From positions 124,001 through 188,000 of the forward strand of contig JBBDID010000004.1 of NCBI GenBank assembly GCA_040880585.1: DNA of 64,000 nt, read 5' to 3'. Below are positions 35,588 through 44,523 of the stretch, in pieces (within the stretch, counting starts at the first letter, position 1; each line of letters starts with the position of its first letter). Made by a program: the position numbers and the translations under genes. Source of the DNA: Paracrocinitomix sp040880585 (GTDB lineage Bacteria; Bacteroidota; Bacteroidia; Flavobacteriales_D; Crocinitomicaceae). The notes under the pieces are model-generated. The model was not told where the DNA came from. It saw only the letters and a list, made by a program, of their open reading frames with translations, and made no database searches.

Positions 35588-36082
35588 TTAATTCACATGA
35601 ATATCCTGCGCTAACTTTTGTGCCAACGCTTTTTGTTTATCATCCGATTGCAGTTCTCCCCGAATTACTTTCTCAGCAATTTCAAGTGACAAGGACGCTA
35701 CGGTCATCTTCAGTTCAGAAAGCGCAGCAGCCTTTTCATTATTGATTACCCGTTGTGCATCAGTAACAATTTTACTGTGTTCTTCTTTAGCTGTTTCTTT
35801 GGCTTCTGCTATAATTTGCTTTGCAATAGCTGAAGCTTCTTTGACCATCTGATCACGTTCAATTCGCGCTTCTTTTAACAAGTTCTCATTTTGCGCTTGC
35901 AATTGCTTCATCTCAGCATTGGTTTTATTGGCCAACTGAATCGACTCTGCAATGTTTTTATCGCGTTCTTCAACTGCATTTAAGATGGGTTTCCATGCAA
36001 ATTTCTTTAATAAGATCAACAAGATAATGAAGACCAATCCTCCCCAAAATATCTGACCGATTGCCGGTGTAACTAAATCCAT
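35588..36082 (-). CDS. atpF: ATP synthase F0 b subunit
   Basis: Peripheral stalk, 164 aa: one N-terminal membrane helix (FWGGLVFIILLILLKKFAW), then a long charged coiled coil. It starts MDLVTPAIGQIFWGG, typical of Bacteroidota b subunits. Confidence 0.95.
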   Translation of the reverse strand: MDLVTPAIGQIFWGGLVFIILLILLKKFAWKPILNAVEERDKNIAESIQLANKTNAEMKQLQAQNENLLKEARIERDQMVKEASAIAKQIIAEAKETAKEEHSKIVTDAQRVINNEKAAALSELKMTVASLSLEIAEKVIRGELQSDDKQKALAQKLAQDIHVN

Positions 36083-36155
36083 TTCTTATTTTTTATTTTA
36101 ATTAATAAACAAAAGAAGGTAGCAGGCAATCCCTGCCATCCTTCTTTTTTAATTT

Positions 36156-36368
36156 CTAGCCTTGAAGCATTGCCACAACGATACCGAAAAGGGCTGCTCC
36201 CTCAACAAGTGCCGCTGCAATAAGCATCACGGTTTGAATTTTCCCTGCAAGCTCAGGTTGTCTTGCCATAGCTTCCAAAGCAGATCCACCAATTCTACCG
36301 ATACCGATTCCGGCTCCGATAGCTGCCAATCCTGCTCCAATTGCTGCTATTCCTGTAATTGTTCCCAT
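36156..36368 (-). CDS. atpE: ATP synthase F0 c subunit
   Basis: Proton-translocating ring subunit, 70 aa, two membrane helices. The first has the glycine-rich IGAGLAAIGAGIGIGRIGG and the polar loop ARQPE; the second carries the ion-binding glutamate in AALVEGAALFG. The sodium-specific residue set is not obvious, so proton use is likely. Confidence 0.96.
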   Translation of the reverse strand: MGTITGIAAIGAGLAAIGAGIGIGRIGGSALEAMARQPELAGKIQTVMLIAAALVEGAALFGIVVAMLQG

Positions 36369-36400
36369 TTTACTTTATTTATTAATTAAAAATTTACATT

Positions 36401-37453
36401 TTAATGATGTGATGTTTCAACAGCCATCCCAATAAACAATGCTGATAGCATCATAAAGATATAGGCTTGTAAAAACGCCACTAAGATCTCTAAAGTTGAA
36501 ATAAAAAGTGTAAACGGAACAGCTAATCCTGCCCACGCTAAACTTTCATTTACAAATATGATAGAGATCAATGACACAACTATAATATGGCCTGCCGTAA
36601 TGTTCGCAAACAAACGAATCATCAGTGCCGCCGGCTTAATAAAAATACCTGCTATTTCAATCGGAACCAAAATCGGGTACAATAAAACAGGTACACCCGG
36701 AGGTGCTAAAATATGTCTCCAATAAGGACCTTTTGAATGGATCATTTGAATCACGAAAGTGAAAGTTGCCAATAATAATGTAATGGAAATACTCCCTGTT
36801 ACATTTGGATTAGCTAAAAATGGAATCAATCCCAAAAGGTTTCCAAATAAAATAAAAAAGAATACAGTTAACAGATAGGGGGTAAACTTCTTGTATTTAT
36901 CTCCCTCAATATTTTCTTTTGCCACATCTCTGACAAATAAAACAACCGGTTCTGTCCAACTGGCAATTCCACTAGGAACTGAAGACTCATCCTTTTTATA
37001 TTTTTTTGCTGATTTAAAGAACACCCAGATTAACAAAAGGGCAATAAAAAAAATGCTCACAACGTTTTTTGTGAGTGAAAAATCTAGCCACACTTTTTGG
37101 CCATTTTCAAGATGTCCGTCGTGTAATTTTGCTTTAGTTTCGCCTTCTTCCAGCTGATAAATGGTTTCATGAACCTTAGCGAAGTTCATTCCTTTTTTAG
37201 AAACCACCACTGAACCGTCATCAGAATGGTGAAATTCAGACGACATAAAAGTTACCAAGCCATTATCTGTCCATAAAATTACTGGAAGAGGGATGACGAT
37301 ACCATCTGCAAAATGGATTTCATGTGCATCTTTTGCATGATGAACCGCATGCTTGGCCGCTTCAAATTTTTCACTATCACCTTGCTTATCCTCAATGGAA
37401 AAGGCCTGAAATACAACTAAAAATGTGAGAACAAATCCTACTAACTTTTTCAT
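36401..37453 (-). CDS. atpB: ATP synthase F0 a subunit with N-terminal extension
   Basis: Proton channel subunit, 350 aa. A signal-peptide-like start (MKKLVGFVLTFLVVFQAFS) and a periplasmic His-rich stretch (AAKHAVHHAKDAHEIHFADG) precede the channel, as in other Bacteroidota a subunits. The channel domain has the essential arginine in KPAALMIRLFANITAGHII and the final helix LEILVAFLQAYIFMMLSALFIGMA. Confidence 0.96.
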   Translation of the reverse strand: MKKLVGFVLTFLVVFQAFSIEDKQGDSEKFEAAKHAVHHAKDAHEIHFADGIVIPLPVILWTDNGLVTFMSSEFHHSDDGSVVVSKKGMNFAKVHETIYQLEEGETKAKLHDGHLENGQKVWLDFSLTKNVVSIFFIALLLIWVFFKSAKKYKKDESSVPSGIASWTEPVVLFVRDVAKENIEGDKYKKFTPYLLTVFFFILFGNLLGLIPFLANPNVTGSISITLLLATFTFVIQMIHSKGPYWRHILAPPGVPVLLYPILVPIEIAGIFIKPAALMIRLFANITAGHIIVVSLISIIFVNESLAWAGLAVPFTLFISTLEILVAFLQAYIFMMLSALFIGMAVETSHH

Positions 37454-37532
37454 ACAAAAACCACTTTATTTAGTGGTGTGCTTTAAAAATTTGGGACAAA
37501 GTTATATAGAAAACTCTATTTAAGCACATTTT

Positions 37533-37970
37533 TTATTGCTGATTTTTCCCCTTTTCATTTTTTTCGCCCAACTCAACATTTAAGAGCCTGACTAATAGAA
37601 TTGTTTCGACCAATAAGAAAGGAAAAAAAATGGAGAAAAACTGGATTACCATTGGCTTTGATGAAGGATCCTTATTTAACAGCCATGGCAATAAAAAAAG
37701 AATGGATAATATCATTTTAACTGCTGTATAAACAACAAATCCTTTACCAATAGAAGTTGGTCTATGCGTTTTTCGATATTTTAAGGGAACAAAGTACAAG
37801 CCAATAACGGTAACCGGAACCAGAAACACATAATTAAGCCACCAATATGTCAACTTATAATCGTCTAAAAGAAAGGTGTTGATTGCGGCGTTAATTATAA
37901 AGATGATCAGAGCGGCTATTATAAAACGACTTATCATAAATGTTGAGGAGGAATAATTTTTACTCATCAT
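37533..37970 (-). CDS. Small membrane protein in the atp operon
   Basis: 145 aa with four hydrophobic segments (about 13-32, 43-63, 80-98, 110-130) and a charged tail (EKNEKGKNQQ). It overlaps the AtpZ-like gene upstream by 11 bp and precedes atpB by 79 bp, the place of AtpI in other operons. Sequence does not let me call AtpI firmly, but an assembly or ion-supply role for F0 is a fair inference. Confidence 0.75.
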   Translation of the reverse strand: MMSKNYSSSTFMISRFIIAALIIFIINAAINTFLLDDYKLTYWWLNYVFLVPVTVIGLYFVPLKYRKTHRPTSIGKGFVVYTAVKMILSILFLLPWLLNKDPSSKPMVIQFFSIFFPFLLVETILLVRLLNVELGEKNEKGKNQQ

Positions 37971-38250
37971 TTGTCATTTTAGTTACTGCACGAATCACAA
38001 TATAAAGGCCAATGGCTACACCAAGCAAAGAGAGAATGATTGTCCAAATAGGTTTTTCATTTTGAAATTTTTCATCCAGGGCATGACCTCCCCAAGCACC
38101 TGCACCTATTGTTACCATTAACTGTATTCCTATTCCTGAAAATTTCAGGTAAGGATTAACTTCTTGATTTGTGTTCGAACTTGACTTTTTTTTGTCCGGA
38201 TTTTCAGATTTTTGATCGGGAGGTAATTCGTTTTTATTCACCGGATTCAA
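37960..38250 (-). CDS. AtpZ/AtpI-like F0F1 accessory protein
   Basis: 96 aa: charged, low-complexity first 35 residues (PDKKKSSSNTNQEV), then two membrane helices with the family pattern YLKFSGIGIQLMVTIGAGAWGGHALDEKF and PIWTIILSLLGVAIGLYIVIRAV, shown here as two separate segments. It precedes the F0 genes and overlaps the bactofilin gene by 17 bp. Assists c-ring assembly or Mg uptake in other bacteria. Confidence 0.85.
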   Translation of the reverse strand: MNPVNKNELPPDQKSENPDKKKSSSNTNQEVNPYLKFSGIGIQLMVTIGAGAWGGHALDEKFQNEKPIWTIILSLLGVAIGLYIVIRAVTKMTNDE

Positions 38251-38671
38251 CTAATTCGTTTTCCCGGAAGCTTGTTTCGGAGGCGTCTTCAACATCTGTC
38301 GTTACAGGTGTACCTGTCATATTACACTTGCCGTTAAATTCTGCACCATTTTCCACACCAATTTTACCTGCAATAATATTTCCTGTAATTCTTGCGGTTG
38401 ATTTCAGCAATAAGATGCCATCCACTTTAATGTTTCCGATAATCTCCCCTTCAATATCAGCATTATTACAAATAATCTCCCCTTCCACTTTTCCGTTTAC
38501 TCCAACAACAAGCTTTCCTGCGGTATTCAGTGTGCCCTCAAGACTACCATCCAGCCTGAAATTACTGTCGGTATTTATATCTCCTTTGATGTTTGTACCT
38601 TCAACAATTCGGTTCAACTTATCTGGTGAACTTGTAGTGTTTACTGATTTTCCATTTCCTCCTTTGAACAT
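38234..38671 (-). CDS. Bactofilin
   Basis: Polymer-forming cytoskeletal protein, 145 aa. The central bactofilin domain is a run of short beta-helix turns rich in I, V and G (GTNIKGDINTDSNFRLDG, VVGVNGKVEGEIICNNADI, ILLLKSTARITGNI), flanked by disordered ends. First gene of the atp transcript, directly downstream of a consensus promoter. Its link to ATP synthase is positional only. Confidence 0.92.
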   Translation of the reverse strand: MFKGGNGKSVNTTSSPDKLNRIVEGTNIKGDINTDSNFRLDGSLEGTLNTAGKLVVGVNGKVEGEIICNNADIEGEIIGNIKVDGILLLKSTARITGNIIAGKIGVENGAEFNGKCNMTGTPVTTDVEDASETSFRENELVESGE

Positions 38672-38695
38672 CTATTCTGCTTTTGATTGAATAAC

Positions 38696-38726
38696 AAAAA
38701 TACGAAAATAGCTGTCCAAATCAAAC
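38696..38726 (-). promoter_or_regulatory. Consensus promoter of the bactofilin-atp operon
   Basis: On the minus strand TTTG (complement of 38723-38726), 19-bp spacer, TATTTTTG (complement of 38696-38703): full match to the Bacteroidota consensus, 24 bp before the bactofilin ATG. Confidence 0.75.
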
Positions 38727-38780
38727 CCAGCGCTTTAAATTCAACGAAAAATTTCGCTGATTTTTATTATTCGTGAAATT

Positions 38781-40043
38781 TTAGTCTTTGATTTTGACCT
38801 TTACCAGGTCAATTTTAGAATCGGAAACCTCTACAACGGTAATCACCAAAGCTTCTGTTTCCATGATGGTATTTGCCTTAGGAATTTCTTCCAAACGGTT
38901 AATGATAAAGCCTGCTATTGTTTCATACTCTGAAGATTCCTCAATAGGTATTTCGTATTCATCCTGTAAGTAGTCGATCTCCATTCGTCCCGAAAATAAA
39001 TAGGTGTCTTCGTCTATTTTTTGCTCAATATCTTCTTCCACATCATGTTCATCTTCAATTTCTCCAAAAATTTCTTCAATGATGTCTTCAACGGTTATTA
39101 TTCCGGATGTCCCCCCAAACTCATCAACAACCACAGCAATACTTCTTTTTTGCTTGGTAAATTGTTCCAGGAGGTCTTTTACCAAAATGGCTTCCGGAAC
39201 GATAAAAACCGGGAGCAGCACCTGTTTAATAGAATCGGGTTTTGATAATAGTTCATGTGCATGTACATATCCTATGGCATTGTCGATACTATCCCGATAA
39301 ATAATCACTTTTGACAATCCATGAGTGATGAATGTTTCTTTAAGTGTCTGCACTTCATCTTCTATACTTAGGGCAATAATTTCGGTACGCGGGATCATGC
39401 AATCACGGGCTTTGATACTTGAAAACTCCAGGGCATTTTGTAAAATTTGGATCTCGTTTTCCATCTCAGCCTGTTCCTCCATTCGTTCATTCAAATCACG
39501 CACATAATGATCAAGATCAACTTTGGTAAATGCTTGCTCGGATGCGGAGATATCCACTTTCATCAAGCGCAAAAAGAATTTTGAAATCCACATGGTGAAG
39601 ATGGTGGGAATGTAGAATACTCCATAACAAATCATCAGGGGAACTGTTCCATATCGCAGGCTTCTGTTGGGGTTGATTCTAAACAATGCTTTAGGCAAAA
39701 ATTCTGCTGTGATTAAAACGATAAGTGTAGAACATATCGTTTGCAATAATAAAATCAATACTTTACTTGTTGTAATTTGTAAAAAAGCCGGCTCCAGAAC
39801 AAAGGCCATAAAAATACCATAAATAACAAGGGATGCATTGTTTCCCAATAACATGGTAGAAATAAAGTTAGGAGAATGCTTGACAAAATAAGAGAGAATA
39901 CGTCCGGTAAATCGACCTTGTTGCTTGTCTAGTTCAATCTTTAAGCGATTTGCAGATACAAAGGCAATCTCCATCCCTGAGAAGAAAGCGGAGCAAAATA
40001 GGGTAATTATGATGATGAGTACGGTCTGGGGTACCTCGTCCAT
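38781..40043 (-). CDS. CNNM/CBS-domain membrane protein (CorC/HlyC family)
   Basis: 420 aa: N-terminal CNNM (DUF21) domain with three or four membrane helices (about 1-165, opening VPQTVLIIIITLFCSAFFSGMEIAF), a CBS pair (about 205-325; ARDCMIPRTEIIAL, VVVDEFGGTSGIITVEDIIEEIFGEI) and a CorC/HlyC domain at the C-terminus. Relatives export magnesium or related divalent cations. Gliding-motility GldE has a similar layout, but nothing here decides for it. Confidence 0.9.
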   Translation of the reverse strand: MDEVPQTVLIIIITLFCSAFFSGMEIAFVSANRLKIELDKQQGRFTGRILSYFVKHSPNFISTMLLGNNASLVIYGIFMAFVLEPAFLQITTSKVLILLLQTICSTLIVLITAEFLPKALFRINPNRSLRYGTVPLMICYGVFYIPTIFTMWISKFFLRLMKVDISASEQAFTKVDLDHYVRDLNERMEEQAEMENEIQILQNALEFSSIKARDCMIPRTEIIALSIEDEVQTLKETFITHGLSKVIIYRDSIDNAIGYVHAHELLSKPDSIKQVLLPVFIVPEAILVKDLLEQFTKQKRSIAVVVDEFGGTSGIITVEDIIEEIFGEIEDEHDVEEDIEQKIDEDTYLFSGRMEIDYLQDEYEIPIEESSEYETIAGFIINRLEEIPKANTIMETEALVITVVEVSDSKIDLVKVKIKD

Positions 40044-40194
40044 AGTCAGAAAAAGTCTTTAACGAAGATATGGTTTTTTACTTAGATAGTAAACGTTTTC
40101 AATTTTGATTCCATCCACTGCTGTTAAATTCAGCTTTACCAACTTCACAAAAAACATTACAATCTTGGTTTAATAATATTTTTTTTGATCATTA

Positions 40195-41481
40195 TCACGC
40201 TTTTACCTCTTCCAGATCAAAACCAATATCTTTTCTGAAATAAGCTTTGTCAAAACTTATTTTTTTGATGTTTTCATAGGTTCTTTCCAGTGCTTTTTCC
40301 TGATTTTTCCCATACGAAGTTACACACAACACCCGTCCACCTGAGGTGACATAAGTTGGACCGTCTTGTTTGGTGCCGGAATGGAAGATCATGGAGTCAA
40401 AAATGCCACTTATCCCTTCAATATTTTTTTCTTTTTCATATTCTCCTGGATATCCTCCTGAGACCATCATCACGCCTACAGCCACCCGCTCATCAAAAAA
40501 AACATCTCTTTCAGAGAGTGTTTGCGTTGCTACGCCTTCAAAAAGTTCAAGAATGTCAGATTTTAACCTGGGAATCACAACTTCTGCTTCAGGATCCCCC
40601 AAACGACAGTTGTACTCAATTACATAAGGGTCTTTTCTCACATTGATCAATCCAAAAAAGATGAAGCCTCTGTAATCGATTCCCTCATTTTTTAGGCCTT
40701 TGATGGTAGGGATGATTACCTGATTCTCTACTTTATCCATAAATCCAATATCTGCAAACGGAACGGGTGAAATGGCACCCATCCCCCCAGTGTTGAGTCC
40801 TGTATCTCCTTCTCCTATTCGTTTATAGTCTTTTGCTTCAGGTAGAATTTTGTAGGATTGCCCGTCAGTAATCACAAAAACGGATAATTCAATGCCATCC
40901 AAAAATTCTTCAATTACCACGGTGCTGGAAGCTGCTCCAAATTTTTCATCTTCCAACATCTCTTTCAACTCTTGTTTTGCTGTGTCCAAGTCATCTAGTA
41001 TCAACACTCCTTTTCCGGCAGCCAGACCATCTGCTTTTAGCACATAAGGAGGTTTCATTTTATCCAGATAGGCATATCCTTCTTCAATATTCTCTTTTGT
41101 AAAAGCCTGATACTTTGCTGTTGGAATATTGTACTTTTTCATGAACTGCTTAGAGAATTCTTTTGAACCCTCCAGTTGTGCGGCTTGCTTATTTGGGCCG
41201 ATAACAGCAATGTGTTTGATTTCTTCATCTGCCAGAAAAAAGTCATGGATTCCTTCTACCAAGGGTTGTTCAGGTCCAACCACCACAAAATCTATTTTTT
41301 TTTCGATACAAAAAGCTTTGATGCGTTCAAAATCGTTTACCTGTATATCTACATTGACGCCCACCTGATTGGTTCCGGCATTTCCGGGAGCGATAAAAAG
41401 TTTGTCAATTTGTGAGCTTTGTGCTATTTTCCAGCTGATTGCGTGCTCTCTACCACCTGATCCAAGGACAAGTACATTCAT
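40195..41481 (-). CDS. purD: Phosphoribosylamine-glycine ligase
   Basis: Second step of de novo purine synthesis. 428 aa, ATP-grasp enzyme with NVLVLGSGGREHAISWKI, VVGPEQPLVEGI, PYVLKADGLAAGKGVLI, NTGGMGAISP and YNCRLGDPEAEVV. Stands alone with its own promoter. Confidence 0.97.
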   Translation of the reverse strand: MNVLVLGSGGREHAISWKIAQSSQIDKLFIAPGNAGTNQVGVNVDIQVNDFERIKAFCIEKKIDFVVVGPEQPLVEGIHDFFLADEEIKHIAVIGPNKQAAQLEGSKEFSKQFMKKYNIPTAKYQAFTKENIEEGYAYLDKMKPPYVLKADGLAAGKGVLILDDLDTAKQELKEMLEDEKFGAASSTVVIEEFLDGIELSVFVITDGQSYKILPEAKDYKRIGEGDTGLNTGGMGAISPVPFADIGFMDKVENQVIIPTIKGLKNEGIDYRGFIFFGLINVRKDPYVIEYNCRLGDPEAEVVIPRLKSDILELFEGVATQTLSERDVFFDERVAVGVMMVSGGYPGEYEKEKNIEGISGIFDSMIFHSGTKQDGPTYVTSGGRVLCVTSYGKNQEKALERTYENIKKISFDKAYFRKDIGFDLEEVKA

Positions 41482-41498
41482 GAAGATGAATTTTTGTT

Positions 41499-41530
41499 CA
41501 AAGGTAGGGATTGAGGGGGGTGATTTGAAA
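41499..41530 (-). promoter_or_regulatory. Candidate promoter of purD
   Basis: Minus strand TTTC (complement of 41527-41530), 20-bp spacer, TACCTTTG (complement of 41499-41506), 18 bp before the ATG. Confidence 0.5.
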
Positions 41531-41574
41531 AAATCTTATTAACAAAGGGGGATTTTTTTCAAGTTTATTCAAAG

Positions 41575-42453
41575 TTAAGGCTTAATGAATTTCCAGTCTT
41601 TTATCGGATCAAATCGTTTCCAGGATTCTTTCACAGATGGATGTTCCAGCACTGATTCAACAGAAACTTCAGGCAAGTCTTCTTCACCTACGCCATTTTT
41701 TACAAAAATAAAGTTGAACCCCAATTGATTTGCCCCTACTAAGCGGTACCCTTTCTCTTTCCCCAATTTGACCATAGCTTTGGGTGAGGCGCCATGATAA
41801 ACCGGATGTTTTCCCGGAAAAACATATTTAGGGTCATAAGGTACGACAATGTTATGGCTGCCAAATTCAACATGGGTTTCAATGACCACTACATTTGGAC
41901 GAACTTGCTCCAAAGCTTTCCATATCCAGTAATCATTTCCATCTATATCAATTGACAGCAGGTCAATCTCACCTTTAAGACCGGCCGATTCAACCAGTTG
42001 ATTGATGTTTTCAGCGGTAACCATTGCACAGGTGAATTTGGGTGGATACATCCAGGAGTGCGGGTATTTGGAATAAAACTTTCTACCCCTTTTAATAGCG
42101 CTTTTATTACCGTCAATAAACAAACCATGAAAACCAAAATTGAATGCGAGATTTGCACAATTGCTATTAATGCCATCATCCGACCCTATTTCAACAAAGA
42201 TTTTGTGGCGCATGCCTATAATCGCAAAAATGTACAATAGTAAACCGTCTTCTTCGTATTGTGAAAACACCCGGTACCCGGCATCCTTTATAGGGGGTAA
42301 TTGCCCTAATTTACGCCAAACCTGATACTGATTAAACAGTTGTCGTTGCCCCACTTGCACACTGGCAGAAAATCGGTTCCGCACTTTGAGGATATAAAAT
42401 TTATCTTTTAGTATGTTTCTCAACCAACCCATTAGTTTCCTGTAAATATCCAA
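41575..42453 (-). CDS. FkbM-like SAM-dependent methyltransferase family protein
   Basis: 292 aa. A SAM-binding start FVEIGSDDGINSNCANLAF (about 87-105), DLLSIDIDGNDYW (motif with acidic residue, about 165-177) and NVVVIETHVEFG give a Rossmann methyltransferase of the FkbM type, often found in polysaccharide or glycolipid clusters. No such cluster is seen here; it overlaps the upstream lipoprotein gene by 22 bp. Substrate unknown. Confidence 0.75.
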   Translation of the reverse strand: MDIYRKLMGWLRNILKDKFYILKVRNRFSASVQVGQRQLFNQYQVWRKLGQLPPIKDAGYRVFSQYEEDGLLLYIFAIIGMRHKIFVEIGSDDGINSNCANLAFNFGFHGLFIDGNKSAIKRGRKFYSKYPHSWMYPPKFTCAMVTAENINQLVESAGLKGEIDLLSIDIDGNDYWIWKALEQVRPNVVVIETHVEFGSHNIVVPYDPKYVFPGKHPVYHGASPKAMVKLGKEKGYRLVGANQLGFNFIFVKNGVGEEDLPEVSVESVLEHPSVKESWKRFDPIKDWKFIKP

Positions 42454-44012
42454 TCAATTTCTTTGTCCCATTTTGATTTGATGCGCACCGTTTCTGTATT
42501 GTACACCACTTTCTCGGGTAAACGGATTTCAGAAAGGGATCCTGATGTCCATTCTCCGTTATTATCTGTATCGAAAATTAGCCGTAACTGATAATTTCCC
42601 GGTATCATTTTTTCAAACCTCAATTGCCCTTGTTCATACACTGACTCCCTCACTATTTCATTTTTATCATCCAGTACATGCAGAATAACCGGAACATCAA
42701 AGGTGGTATCAATCGTTACGATCAACGTTCCATAAAAATCGTCCGATTCATTTTCAAACATTAATTCAATGTTTTTTTCATTCATCCTGTTGAACACAGA
42801 AATAACAGCTGCCGAATCGATTGAAACAAATTGTGCGTTTGTTCCCGCTGTCATAAACTCTAATGTACGTAAATTAAGCTGATAATCGGGTGTTTTTACT
42901 TCATTTGAATCGGCATCTAAAAACTGAATATTGTTTTCTTCTACCCGGCCAATGGGTTCTGTAAACGTAATTTTTAAGTTTTCTCCCGGTAGTAATTTTC
43001 CTTTATTGAGATTGTTTTTTGACTTTAGCTTAACCTCATCAGGTTTTTCAGGAATATCTTTATAAACCGGTTTTAAGGTGTCCAGGCTATCATTCAGATA
43101 CAAATAAAAACGGCTGCCTGAAGAAGGGCTCTCCATCATCCAGTACACCAGTGAATCAGCACTTCCGGTATCCTCTTGTTTCAAGGGGCTATTTGCGGTG
43201 ACATGAATAGTGTCCGGATCATTTGACAGCACAATTTCTAATCTCCCCGGATAAGTAAAGCTTTTCTTTTTCACGTAACACTCATCTGTTTCTTCTTTAA
43301 ATGCGTGGAGACTAAGTGTGTCTATATTTTGATTCAACAAAAAACTACGTTCTTTTAAAAAAGCAATTTGCTCTCCTCTTTCGTATTTCAAATTTTTGTT
43401 CTTATCCTGTATGGCAAATAAATAGTAACTCCCGTCTTTTATATAACTTAATTTAAAGCGACCGCTCTTATCCGTAATCCCAAGATAAGTGGGCTCAAAT
43501 TTATAAGGGATAGAGTCAAAGTTAGCGGCGACACTTTTGGGATATAATCCTACCACCACCTCTTTTAAAGGGATGTTAGTAAACGATTCTTTTACAAGAC
43601 CACTAATACTTAAAGAATCAATATAATCTCCGGTAGAAAAAACGTATTGAAAAACCGAATCATTTCTTTCTGTAATATCCTGTATTGCCCTGTTAAAGGT
43701 GATGTTGTAAGTAGTATTAGGAAGCAATTCATCCTGAAACTCAATTTTTAATTTTTTGTTTTTGGACGTAATAATAGCGGGAGTTTCTTGCCGGGGAATG
43801 ATCAATATATTTTCAGTAGGTTTATTTAGCTGAATGTATTCATTAAATTTTATGTTGATCTCCCTCCCTGAAAAGTTAATTTGTCCATTGATAGGATAGG
43901 TTTTAGCTGAATCAATAGCGGGCGCATATTCATCTTTTTCCCCTCCGGTAAGCGGGGAGGTTTGGGCACAGCCCACCAATAAAAAAAGTATGATTATTCC
44001 TGTATATCTCAC
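42432..44012 (-). CDS. Ig-like domain lipoprotein
   Basis: 526 aa. Lipobox LLVGCAQTS near residue 15, then a Big_5-type Ig-like domain (about 30-130: PAIDSAKTYP, IKFNEYIQL, LPNTTYNITF), a carboxypeptidase-like or CNA-B-like domain (about 135-230), further beta-rich parts and a C-terminal GNYQLRLIFDTDNNGEW motif. Common in Bacteroidota envelopes, role unknown. Follows the fRMsr gene by 1 bp. Confidence 0.85.
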   Translation of the reverse strand: MRYTGIIILFLLVGCAQTSPLTGGEKDEYAPAIDSAKTYPINGQINFSGREINIKFNEYIQLNKPTENILIIPRQETPAIITSKNKKLKIEFQDELLPNTTYNITFNRAIQDITERNDSVFQYVFSTGDYIDSLSISGLVKESFTNIPLKEVVVGLYPKSVAANFDSIPYKFEPTYLGITDKSGRFKLSYIKDGSYYLFAIQDKNKNLKYERGEQIAFLKERSFLLNQNIDTLSLHAFKEETDECYVKKKSFTYPGRLEIVLSNDPDTIHVTANSPLKQEDTGSADSLVYWMMESPSSGSRFYLYLNDSLDTLKPVYKDIPEKPDEVKLKSKNNLNKGKLLPGENLKITFTEPIGRVEENNIQFLDADSNEVKTPDYQLNLRTLEFMTAGTNAQFVSIDSAAVISVFNRMNEKNIELMFENESDDFYGTLIVTIDTTFDVPVILHVLDDKNEIVRESVYEQGQLRFEKMIPGNYQLRLIFDTDNNGEWTSGSLSEIRLPEKVVYNTETVRIKSKWDKEIDWIFTGN

Positions 44013-44013
44013 C

Positions 44014-44502
44014 TTAGCTTTTCATGAGTTCAGAAAGTATTAACGCCAACTGTTCCAGGTATATTTTGTCCGTTTCATCAAAATCTGAAAGTTGATCGCT
44101 ATCCACATCCAAGACTGCCACCACTATTTCATTTTTAAAGATAGGGACAACAATCTCCGATTTACTGGCTGCGCTGCAAGCAATGTGTCCGGGAAACTGA
44201 TCTACATCTTCTACAATGATCGTTTTTTTTATTTCCCAGGCTTTACCGCACACGCCTGTACCTATCTTGATACGACTACAGGCGACCTCTCCCTGAAAGG
44301 GACCCAGCACCATTTCTTCATTGTTTTTGATGAAATAAAAACCCACCCAAAAAAAACCAAGAGCTTGTTTAAGAGCAGCAGTGATGTTTGCGCAATTTGC
44401 AATAAAATCAGATTCTCCTGAAATCAATGCTTTTATTTGCGGTAATAAGGATTCATAGACCGCTTTTCGGTTTCCCTGTGGTATATTTAATTCTTCAGCC
44501 AT
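44014..44502 (-). CDS. Free methionine-R-sulfoxide reductase (GAF domain)
   Basis: Repairs free Met-R-sulfoxide. 162 aa GAF-fold protein with GPFQGEVACSRI, GTGVCGKAW and HIACSAASKSEIVVP; these supply the three cysteines of the fRMsr active site. Same strand and close to the neighbouring lipoprotein and hemW genes, so an operon is likely. Confidence 0.92.
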   Translation of the reverse strand: MAEELNIPQGNRKAVYESLLPQIKALISGESDFIANCANITAALKQALGFFWVGFYFIKNNEEMVLGPFQGEVACSRIKIGTGVCGKAWEIKKTIIVEDVDQFPGHIACSAASKSEIVVPIFKNEIVVAVLDVDSDQLSDFDETDKIYLEQLALILSELMKS

Positions 44503-44523
44503 TTAGGGGCAAAATTAACCTAT

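Noticed and set aside
38169..38690. Open frame of 173 codons on the plus strand over the bactofilin gene
   Set aside because: Antisense shadow: proline/serine-rich translation, while the minus strand has a clear bactofilin and a consensus promoter.
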